Shown one piece after another: positions 1 through 4,962 of a stretch of DNA of 6,635 nucleotides. Positions within the stretch are counted from its first letter, which is position 1; each line of letters opens with the position of its first letter. The notes beneath the pieces were generated by a model, which saw only the letters and a list, made by a program, of their open reading frames with translations, did no database searches and was not told the origin of the DNA. This stretch comes from Rhodoluna limnophila (GTDB taxonomy: Bacteria > Actinomycetota > Actinomycetes > Actinomycetales > Microbacteriaceae). The stretch is taken from positions 1 through 6,635 of the forward strand of contig CALPUC020000048.1 of assembly GCA_943326655.2 (NCBI GenBank). The letters run 5' to 3'. The position numbers and the translations under genes were made by a program.

Positions 1-819
1 AAAATGCTGTTCTCGGCAACTTTGGATAAGGCTGTGCAGTCGGTTGTTGACGAATTCCTTCCAGCACCTTTCGTTTACGAAGTGCCTGAGGAAGACGAAG
101 ACCACACCAACATCACTCACCGAGTACTAATCGTCGACGACGAAGACCGCTCGCAGGTGCTTTTGCGCTTGGTTCAGGGCGAGGGTAAGGCTCTTATCTT
201 CACTCGTACCAAGATGACCGCAGAGCGTTTGTCGGAATCGCTAACCTCGGCAGGTGTTCCAGCAGCTCGTCTGCACGGAGACCTGAACCAGAACCAGCGA
301 AACCGCAACCTGGAGCGCTTCACCTCTGGCGAATGCCGAGTGCTTGTGGCAACCGACGTTGCTGCTCGCGGTATTCACGTAGACGACGTGGCCCTAGTCA
401 TTCAGCTAGATCCACCGCAGGAATACAAGACCTACCTTCACCGTTCGGGTCGCACCGGTCGTGCTGGCAAGGAAGGTACCGTGGCAACTCTGATTCCACG
501 TAACCGCCGTCGCAAGATGGAAGACCTTCTGAACCGCGCAGATCGCGATTCGTTGTTTACCGAGGTTCGTCCGTCGAGCGAGTTGCTTGAGCAGCTGGCT
601 GGTCCGATTGCTCCACCTCCTGCTCCCCGTGGTCTCGACTTCGGTGACTCGGGTCGTGGCGGTTCTCGTGGCGGCGACCGTGAAGGTCGTTCTGGCGGCG
701 GTCGTGGCGGTTTCGGCGGTGGTCGTTCCGGTGGCGGTGACCGTTCCGGTTATGGTCGCTCGGGTGGCTCAGGTGGTCGTGGAGGATTCTCTGGCGGCCG
801 CGGGCGTAACCGCGACTAA
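1..819 (+). CDS. DEAD-box RNA helicase, C-terminal part (5' end outside window)
   Basis: ATP-dependent RNA helicase that remodels RNA duplexes, for example in ribosome assembly or mRNA turnover in the cytoplasm. The reading frame is open from base 1. The ATG at position 4 is the Met just before motif III, not a start, so the DEAD (Walker B) half lies upstream of the window. Numbering from that Met, I see motif III SAT (4-6), motif IV region ALIFTRTK (63-70), HGDLNQNQR (91-99), motif V VLVATDVAARG (113-123) and motif VI HRSGRTGR (146-153). Together these make a complete second RecA-like domain. Residues about 217-271 are a low-complexity Gly/Arg/Ser tail with four RGG triplets and two RGGF, a usual RNA-binding tail in RhlE/DeaD-like helicases. 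No DbpA-type RNA-binding domain is visible. The gene ends with its own terminator 14 nt after the stop codon. The family is certain; the subfamily cannot be fixed without the N-terminus. Confidence 0.95.
   Translation, partial: KMLFSATLDKAVQSVVDEFLPAPFVYEVPEEDEDHTNITHRVLIVDDEDRSQVLLRLVQGEGKALIFTRTKMTAERLSESLTSAGVPAARLHGDLNQNQRNRNLERFTSGECRVLVATDVAARGIHVDDVALVIQLDPPQEYKTYLHRSGRTGRAGKEGTVATLIPRNRRRKMEDLLNRADRDSLFTEVRPSSELLEQLAGPIAPPPAPRGLDFGDSGRGGSRGGDREGRSGGGRGGFGGGRSGGGDRSGYGRSGGSGGRGGFSGGRGRNRD
652..810 (+). repeat. Degenerate GGY/CGY-rich coding repeat (RGG tail of the helicase)
   Basis: This stretch is a run of glycine GGT/GGC and arginine CGT/CGC codons broken by Ser, Asp, Phe and Tyr. 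It encodes residues about 217-269 of the helicase. The units are irregular rather than exact tandem copies, so it is best seen as low-complexity coding sequence that may vary in length between strains. The same bases also give an open Val/Ala-rich shadow frame, which I do not regard as a gene. Confidence 0.7.
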
Positions 820-832
820 GTAGTTCTTAGAT

Positions 833-870
833 AAGCCCCTGGCACTTCGGTGTTGGGGGCTTCTCTTTTT
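833..870 (+). terminator. Rho-independent terminator after the helicase
   Basis: A 13-bp stem pairs 833-845 with 850-862, with no mismatch apart from three G-T wobbles. It is closed by a C(TTCG)G tetraloop at 846-849, an exceptionally stable loop in RNA. CTC and five Ts follow at 863-870. This separates the helicase transcript from the ribosomal protein operon, whose predicted promoter begins only 6 nt further on. Confidence 0.93.
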
Positions 871-875
871 GCCGG

Positions 876-905
876 TTGCTATTGAAGGTCGTCTTCACTT
901 AGAAT
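876..905 (+). promoter_or_regulatory. Candidate promoter of rplJ-rplL
   Basis: TTGCTA (876-881) resembles a -35 box at four of six positions. TAGAAT (900-905) resembles a -10 box at five of six, with an 18-nt spacer. Transcription would start near 911-912, at the beginning of the L10 leader. A start there would cut the first two base pairs off the outer leader stem proposed at 909-915/972-978, so the exact start or the stem ends may be slightly wrong. Confidence 0.5.
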
Positions 906-908
906 TGA

Positions 909-1050
909 GGAAGCCAAAGACCGTCGGTTTTGAAGCTTCGCAAGAGGATTCAACGAAGGCCCGCATAAAGCGGCTTCCAACGCAGGTGTATGAAGAAACT
1001 TTTCACTTATGTGATTTTTTGCTCCGTGCCCTTGTGCTCGGGGCTTTTTT
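909..1050 (+). ncRNA. L10 ribosomal protein leader (cis-regulatory RNA) with attenuator
   Basis: This is the untranslated leader of rplJ-rplL, of the type in which excess L10 (with L12) binds its own mRNA leader and represses the operon. Three things point to it. First, it sits directly before rplJ. Second, it contains AAAGACCGTCGGTTTT (916-931) and AACGCAGGTGTATGAAG (979-995), which resemble the conserved boxes I recall from Gram-positive L10 leaders. Third, it folds locally: an outer helix 909-915/972-978 (seven pairs), a hairpin 936-940/954-958, and a possible competing hairpin 961-964/970-973. A terminator-like hairpin closes the region at 1021-1050, as in many known examples. Assignment to the family is from memory of its consensus and from context, not from a covariance search. 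Confidence 0.72.
1021..1050 (+). terminator. Attenuator-like terminator upstream of rplJ
   Basis: Bases 1021-1029 pair with 1036-1044: six pairs (one G-T), a T-T mismatch, then two G-C pairs. The loop is CCTTGT, and six Ts follow at 1045-1050. It has the form of an intrinsic terminator but lies in the rplJ leader, 42 nt before the start codon, so it would have to be read through for the operon to be expressed. The natural reading is premature termination controlled by L10 binding upstream. I could not identify a clear antiterminator strand. Confidence 0.72.
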
Positions 1051-1092
1051 ATTGGGTCTGGGGCTACCGACATAAACAAACCAAGGAGTGCC

Positions 1093-1608
1093 ATGGCGAA
1101 CAAGGAAGCATCAGTCGCCGAGCTAACGGAGAAATTCACTAGCTCGAGTGCCGTATTGCTAACCGAGTACCGCGGTCTCACTGTGGCTCAGCTCAAAGAG
1201 CTGCGCCGCTCAATCAGTGGGAACGCAACCTACGCCGTGGCAAAGAACACGCTAATCAAGATCGCAGCCAAGAACGCTGGGGTGACCGCATTTGACGGTC
1301 AGCTAGTCGGACCAACTGCGCTCGCATTCGTATCCGGAGACGTTGTTTCCGTTGCGAAGGCTTTCCGTGACTTTGCCAAGGCAAACCCTCTACTAGTTGT
1401 GAAGGCGGCCGTCCTAGACGGAATCGCTCTTGACGCTGCAGAGGTTAAGAAGCTTGCTGACCTCGAGACCCGCGAAGTTCTATTGGCTAAGGCCGCTGGA
1501 ATGTTCAAGGCTTCGATGTACCAGGCTGCTTACATGTTCCAGGCTCCACTTGCTCAGGCTGCACGCGCAGTCGACGCTTTGCGTCAAAAGCAAGAAGCAT
1601 CGAACTAA
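1093..1608 (+). CDS. rplJ: 50S ribosomal protein L10 (uL10)
   Basis: L10 is the base of the ribosomal stalk. It binds 23S rRNA domain II next to L11 and carries L12 dimers that recruit translation GTPases. The 171-residue product is the usual bacterial length. The N-terminal rRNA-binding domain shows YRGLTVAQLKELR (26-38) and VAKNTLIKIAA (49-59), both hallmarks of L10. The long C-terminal helix (about 145-168) is the L12 docking arm. The start is supported by AAGGAG at 1083-1088, four nt before the ATG. The gene is followed after 37 nt by rplL. Expression is likely controlled by the upstream L10 leader and attenuator. CTA is the commonest leucine codon (8 of 19), a bias shared with rplL. Confidence 0.97.
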   Translation: MANKEASVAELTEKFTSSSAVLLTEYRGLTVAQLKELRRSISGNATYAVAKNTLIKIAAKNAGVTAFDGQLVGPTALAFVSGDVVSVAKAFRDFAKANPLLVVKAAVLDGIALDAAEVKKLADLETREVLLAKAAGMFKASMYQAAYMFQAPLAQAARAVDALRQKQEASN

Positions 1609-1645
1609 CACTCGCTTTACAAAAACCAATAAATAGGAGAAACAA

Positions 1646-2029
1646 ATGGCCAAGATGACCACTGACCAGCTAATTGACGCGTTCAAGGAGCTATCACTAA
1701 TCGAGCTAAGCGACTTCGTTAAGAAGTTCGAAGAAGTATTCGAAGTAACCGCTGCTGCACCTGTTGCCGCAGCCGCTGCTGCAGCACCTGCTGCCGCTGG
1801 CGAAGCTGCAGAAGAGAAGGACTCGTTCGACGTAGTTCTAGAATCTGCTGGCGACCAGAAGATCGCAGTTATCAAGGAAGTTCGCGCACTAACCAACCTA
1901 GGTCTTGGCGAAGCCAAGGCTGTTGTTGACGGCGCACCTGCAACCGTACTTGAGGGCGCAAACAAGGACACCGCTGAGAAGGCAAAGGCTGCTCTAGAAG
2001 CTGCTGGCGCAAAGGTAACCCTTAAGTAA
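1646..2029 (+). CDS. rplL: 50S ribosomal protein L7/L12 (bL12)
   Basis: L12 is the multicopy stalk protein that contacts EF-Tu, EF-G, IF2 and release factors. The 127-residue product has the three expected parts: an N-terminal dimerisation helix pair that binds L10 (about 4-34), a flexible Ala/Pro-rich hinge (about 36-57), and a globular C-terminal domain (59-127). The C-terminal domain contains the highly conserved factor-binding segment IKEVRALTNLGLGEAK (76-91). AGGAGA at 1635-1640 lies five nt before the ATG. The gene is second in the operon and ends in a strong terminator. Eight of its eleven leucines use CTA and three use CTT, with no CTG, CTC or TTG, which is much more skewed than in the neighbouring genes. 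Confidence 0.98.
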   Translation: MAKMTTDQLIDAFKELSLIELSDFVKKFEEVFEVTAAAPVAAAAAAAPAAAGEAAEEKDSFDVVLESAGDQKIAVIKEVRALTNLGLGEAKAVVDGAPATVLEGANKDTAEKAKAALEAAGAKVTLK

Positions 2030-2045
2030 GCTCAGTAACATTTGG

Positions 2046-2073
2046 AAACCCGCTCAGATTCTGGGCGGGTTTT
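2046..2073 (+). terminator. Rho-independent terminator of the rplJ-rplL operon
   Basis: A 12-bp stem pairs 2046-2057 with 2061-2072 (one T-G wobble) around a three-base ATT loop. It starts 16 nt after the rplL stop codon. The 3' arm ends in four Ts (2070-2073). The A-tract on the 5' side pairs with that T-tract, so the hairpin could also act in the other direction, but no gene converges here. Confidence 0.93.
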
Positions 2074-2076
2074 CGC

Positions 2077-2091
2077 TTTAATGAAGACATG
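2077..2091 (+). promoter_or_regulatory. Candidate -10 element placing a leaderless start on the hydrolase gene
   Basis: TTTAAT at 2077-2082 matches the -10 consensus at five of six positions. It is followed by exactly six bases and then the ATG at 2089. Transcription would begin at or next to the A of the start codon. There is no Shine-Dalgarno before this ATG, and the rplL terminator ends only 3 nt upstream of the hexamer. No good -35 box is visible. Confidence 0.55.
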
Positions 2092-2676
2092 GCAAAACAG
2101 GTTTTGATACTTCACGGCTGGACCAATCGCCGCCCGGAAGGCAGTTGGCAGCGTCAGGCTGCCTTGGCCCTTCGCCAGCAGGGGCATCACGTTCACTACC
2201 CGCAACTTCCTAACCCCGACGAACCGCGCTTTGCCGATTGGGCCGAAGTGGCACTCAACGAGTTGGCTCAGATTGCCGAAGCTAATGCCGGCGACGAGGT
2301 TGTGGTGATCGGGCACTCGCTGGGAGCGGTGACCTGGCTAAAGTTGGTGGCCGATGGCCTTGCTCCGTCGGCGGTTTCTAGAGTTTTGCTGGTGGCACCG
2401 GCCGATCCGTCGTTGCTGATCGACATCCCAGATTTCATAGTCGATTTGGCTTCGGCTTCGGAACCCGTTCGGGCGCTTGCGGCAACCACTCTGGTTGGTT
2501 CAGATGAAGACCCTTGGCAACCAGACGGGATTGTTGAAACCTTCGGGTCAGTTCTCGGTCTACCGACCGTGGTTATCCCAGGCGCTCGCCACTTCTCACT
2601 CAGCGACGGCTTCGGCAACTGGGCCGGAGTTATCAACTGGGTCAACGACCCTGATAGCGACCTCGCGGTTCGCTGA
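2089..2676 (+). CDS. RBBP9/YdeN-family alpha/beta serine hydrolase
   Basis: Small soluble serine hydrolase of 195 residues, about the usual size of the RBBP9/YdeN family (roughly 180-200). The natural substrate of bacterial members is generally unknown. The N-terminus VLILHGW (5-11) is the family's first strand and oxyanion-loop segment. GHSLGA (75-80) is the nucleophile elbow with Ser77. SDEDPW (138-143) carries the probable catalytic Asp141, and GARHFS (165-170) carries the probable His168, so the triad looks intact. No signal peptide or membrane segment is seen, so it is probably cytoplasmic. The gene lies alone between a terminator and a 67-bp gap. An ATG at 2081 is out of frame, so 2089 is the start. 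Leucine codon use is mixed (2 CTA of 22), unlike the ribosomal genes. Confidence 0.9.
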   Translation: MAKQVLILHGWTNRRPEGSWQRQAALALRQQGHHVHYPQLPNPDEPRFADWAEVALNELAQIAEANAGDEVVVIGHSLGAVTWLKLVADGLAPSAVSRVLLVAPADPSLLIDIPDFIVDLASASEPVRALAATTLVGSDEDPWQPDGIVETFGSVLGLPTVVIPGARHFSLSDGFGNWAGVINWVNDPDSDLAVR

Positions 2677-2677
2677 C

Positions 2678-2743
2678 TAGGCTGTAACTAACAGCTCCCG
2701 ATTTGCCCCACGGAGTACGCCTAGTTGATAGGTACAAATAAAA
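2678..2743 (+). promoter_or_regulatory. Candidate promoter/leader region of the oxidoreductase gene
   Basis: TAGGCT (2678-2683), just after the hydrolase stop codon, is the only TANNNT hexamer in this gap. It is identical to the hexamer predicted for the EamA gene. If used, transcription would start near 2690 and leave a leader of about 54 nt. A small inverted repeat, GCTGT-AACTA-ACAGC (2681-2695), overlaps it. It has no T-tract and is not a convincing terminator. No Shine-Dalgarno lies at a useful distance from the ATG at 2744, since the nearest GGAG is about 28 nt away. A nearer, weaker -10 such as TAGGTA (2729-2734) would give an almost leaderless mRNA. Confidence 0.3.
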
Positions 2744-4042
2744 ATGAGGATCCTTCTTGTAGGAGCCGGAGGCGTAGGAAACGCCATCGCGAAAATAGCA
2801 GCCACCCGTTCGTTCTATGAGCAGATTGTGGTCTCCGACTACACCCAGTCTCGTGCCGATGAAGTTATTGAGTGGATTCGTAATCGTCACGGCGACGAAG
2901 TTGCGTCGAAGTTTGTTTCGGCAAAAATCGATGCTGGTTCGGCCGCTAACGTAACCGAGCTGTGCCGCGAGCACGGCATCACGCACGTGCTGAACGCCGT
3001 TGAGCCGAAGTTTGTGCCAACCGTGTTCTCGGGTGCTTTCAGCGCCAACGTGCACTACCTGGACATGGCAATGAGCCTTTCCGAGGCTCACCCAGACGAC
3101 CCTTTCCACAAGCCGGGTATCAAGCTTGGCGATTCGCAGTTCGCGCTGGCAGAGCAGTGGGAGCGAGCCGGCCTTTTGGCACTGGTTGGTATTGGAGTTG
3201 AACCAGGTCTTTCCAACGTGTTCGCGCGTTACGCCCAAGACCACCTGTTCTCCGAGATCGACGAGGTTTCGGTGAAGGACGGCGGAAACCTCGTGGTTCG
3301 AAATGAGGCCGGCGAAGAGATTTTCGCTCCGTCGTTCTCGATCTGGACCACCATCGAAGAGTGTCTAAACCCGCCGGTTCTATGGAGTAAAGACAAGGGT
3401 TACTACACCACCAAGCCGTTTAGCGAACCGGAGATCTTCGAGTTCCCCGAAGGAATCGGGGCAGTTGAGTGCGTGAACGTTGAGCACGAAGAGGTAACCA
3501 TGTTGCCGGCCGTGATCAACGCCAACAAGTTCAGCTTCAAATACGGGCTAGGCAACGAGTTCATCGGAATTCTAAAGACCCTGCACGCGCTTGGGCTCGA
3601 TCAGACCAAGCCTCACCGCGTTCGTTCGGCGCAAGGCCCAGTGGACGTATCGCCTCGCGACATGGTGGCCGCTGTTTTGCCAGACCCAGCAACCATAGGC
3701 CCACGCATGACCGGAAAAACCTGCGCCGGAGTATTGGTGACTGGAAAAGACTTCGACGGCATGCTTCGTGCAACGTATCTCTACCACGTTGCCGACAACG
3801 AGTGGACGATGGAGAACTACGAATCACAGGCTGTGGTTTGGCAGACCGCTTTCAACCCACTGATTGCGCTGGAGCTTTTGGCCACCGGTGTTTGGCAGGG
3901 TGAGGGTGTTCTTGGCCCGGAGAGCTTCGACGCAAAGCCGTTTCTAGATCTGATGAGTTCTTCAACTGGCTACGACCAGCGCTGGTTCGCACAGGATCGC
4001 CTTCCGTCTCAGCCGCTGGCTCTGCCGGAATCGCTTATCTAA
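2744..4042 (+). CDS. Saccharopine dehydrogenase-family NAD(P)-dependent oxidoreductase
   Basis: The 432-residue protein begins with a Rossmann nucleotide-binding fold, GAGGVG (7-12). An acidic residue follows at the end of the second strand (Asp32 in VVSDY), which often goes with NAD(H) rather than NADP(H) preference. HVLNAVEP (81-88) and GIGVEPGLSNVFARY (149-163) are typical of the saccharopine dehydrogenase / carboxynorspermidine synthase superfamily, and the rest matches its C-terminal substrate domain in length. Members act in lysine breakdown or synthesis and in polyamine synthesis, but many bacterial ones have no assigned substrate. Neither lysine-ketoglutarate reductase nor a polyamine gene is adjacent, so I do not assign a reaction. 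ATG 2744 is the first start possible after an in-frame TAG at 2729. The gene overlaps the convergent EamA gene by 8 bp. Confidence 0.85.
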   Translation: MRILLVGAGGVGNAIAKIAATRSFYEQIVVSDYTQSRADEVIEWIRNRHGDEVASKFVSAKIDAGSAANVTELCREHGITHVLNAVEPKFVPTVFSGAFSANVHYLDMAMSLSEAHPDDPFHKPGIKLGDSQFALAEQWERAGLLALVGIGVEPGLSNVFARYAQDHLFSEIDEVSVKDGGNLVVRNEAGEEIFAPSFSIWTTIEECLNPPVLWSKDKGYYTTKPFSEPEIFEFPEGIGAVECVNVEHEEVTMLPAVINANKFSFKYGLGNEFIGILKTLHALGLDQTKPHRVRSAQGPVDVSPRDMVAAVLPDPATIGPRMTGKTCAGVLVTGKDFDGMLRATYLYHVADNEWTMENYESQAVVWQTAFNPLIALELLATGVWQGEGVLGPESFDAKPFLDLMSSSTGYDQRWFAQDRLPSQPLALPESLI

Positions 4043-4925
4043 TAAATCGCACTCGGCCCTGAGCAATCAGAGCGCCGAGGATAATCACCGCGCCACCGAG
4101 TAGCTCATACCAGGTGATGGTTTCGGCCAGAAACAGCATGCCTAAGATAACCGCAACCACTGGTTGAACGATAGTCACCGAAGACGCAATTGTGGTTCCG
4201 GCTAAGTCGATGACTCGGTAATAGAGAACGTAGGCGAAGCCGGTACCAAGCACACCGAGAGTCACGATCGAGGCAATGACTGTCCAGTCTGGGGTGGCGG
4301 TGAGCAGCGGGCCGGCGAGATAAAACGGCAGAGTTAGTGCGCTCGCGGTAATGAGTTGCATGAATACCGCCACCTGGTTCGGAAGACCGAGCGGGCTAAC
4401 GTATTTTCGAATGTATGGGCTACCGAAGCCGTAGCAGAGGGTGGCTGCAATTAGCGCCATGATTCCTAGAGGGTCGTTTTTGCCGAAGCCGTTCCAAATG
4501 CCGAGCAACACGAGGGTGCCGAAAATACCAACGGTTAGGCCGATGATCTGAATACGATTTGGAGCCTGCTCGCGAAACGCAATCATAATCACCGCCACAG
4601 TCATTACCGGGGTTGCCGCGTTCACCATTCCAGCTAGTCCAGAGGAGATTTCCAACTCTCCGTAGGCAAACAGAGTGAACGGAATGGCACTCATGAAGAT
4701 TCCGGCAATTGCGGTCTTCTTCCAGGCGTCGAAAGATGTGGGTAGCTTCAGTCCTTGAATTTTCAGGAGCACGAACAGCGCGGCGGCCCCCAAAATCATT
4801 CGCAAAAATGCAACACCAACCGGTGGAATAGCGTGGCCGGCCACGGCGATGAACATAAAACTCGCACCCCAGATAATCGCGAGCAAACTGAAGTCGATTA
4901 GCCAGCTACGTTGAGGTTTCTTCAC
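4035..4925 (-). CDS. EamA/DMT-superfamily transporter (10 TM)
   Basis: Inner-membrane permease of the drug/metabolite transporter superfamily. Family members export amino acids, metabolites or drugs, and the substrate here cannot be told. The 296 residues hold about ten hydrophobic segments arranged as two EamA repeats. The first repeat opens with IIWGASFMFIAVA near residue 17. The second ends with the family's GTGFAYVLYYRVIDLAGTT and a helix ending in FLAETIT. A short basic N-terminus (KKPQR) precedes TM1, as expected for a cytoplasmic end. The start is a GTG at 4925; the next Met, at residue 24, would delete TM1, so GTG is favoured. The gene is divergent from pirin with a 34-bp spacer and convergent with the oxidoreductase, sharing 8 bp. 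Confidence 0.9.
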   Translation of the reverse strand: MKKPQRSWLIDFSLLAIIWGASFMFIAVAGHAIPPVGVAFLRMILGAAALFVLLKIQGLKLPTSFDAWKKTAIAGIFMSAIPFTLFAYGELEISSGLAGMVNAATPVMTVAVIMIAFREQAPNRIQIIGLTVGIFGTLVLLGIWNGFGKNDPLGIMALIAATLCYGFGSPYIRKYVSPLGLPNQVAVFMQLITASALTLPFYLAGPLLTATPDWTVIASIVTLGVLGTGFAYVLYYRVIDLAGTTIASSVTIVQPVVAVILGMLFLAETITWYELLGGAVIILGALIAQGRVRFIR

Positions 4926-4937
4926 TCCACCAGCCTA
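4923..4937 (-). promoter_or_regulatory. Candidate -10 element placing a leaderless start on EamA
   Basis: On the minus strand TAGGCT (4937-4932) fits the actinobacterial TANNNT -10 pattern. It is followed by six bases (4931-4926) and then the GTG start (4925-4923). The geometry is the same as at the hydrolase and pirin genes. The six bases GGTGGA are purine-rich but touch the start codon, too close for a Shine-Dalgarno. No clear -35 is seen. Confidence 0.45.
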
Positions 4938-4947
4938 GGGGTTGGGC

Positions 4948-4962
4948 GATAATCGAGAGATG
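4948..4962 (+). promoter_or_regulatory. Candidate -10 element placing a leaderless start on pirin
   Basis: GATAAT (4948-4953) matches the -10 consensus at five of six positions. It is followed by exactly six bases and ATG 4960. The hexamer lies inside a short inverted repeat, CGAT-A-ATCG (4947-4955). It would be internal to the coding region if the TTG at 4942 were the start, which argues for ATG 4960. No -35 box is recognisable. Confidence 0.55.

Noticed and set aside
4..6. ATG at 4 as the helicase start
   Set aside because: It precedes SAT motif III directly, so it is an internal codon of a gene whose first half is outside the window.
587..823. Open Val/Ala-rich frame on the + strand inside the helicase tail
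   Set aside because: It is the shifted reading of the GGT/CGT-rich RGG repeat, with no ribosome binding site and no recognisable domain; the helicase frame is clearly the real one.
869..1075. Open frame on the + strand between the helicase and rplJ
   Set aside because: It runs across the predicted promoter, L10 leader and attenuator and has no plausible start signal or protein character.
879..1181. Open frame on the - strand across the L10 leader and the rplJ 5' end
   Set aside because: It lies opposite a structured leader and a certain gene, with no domain and no start signal.
1741..1815. GCT/GCA-rich stretch resembling a tandem repeat
   Set aside because: It is the alanine-rich hinge of L12, a normal family feature.
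1480..1971. 163-codon open frame on the - strand opposite rplJ-rplL
   Set aside because: It is an antisense shadow of highly conserved ribosomal genes; its Ala/Ser-rich translation mirrors the alanine-rich hinge of L12.
2642..3244. 200-codon open frame on the - strand opposite the oxidoreductase
   Set aside because: The + strand frame has Rossmann and family motifs and is complete; the antisense frame shows no recognisable domain.
4942..4959. TTG at 4942 as the pirin start
   Set aside because: Its only purine run (AGGGG) touches the codon, and the six extra residues lie over the GATAAT element. ATG 4960 gives the usual pirin length and places the metal ligands at the expected residue numbers.
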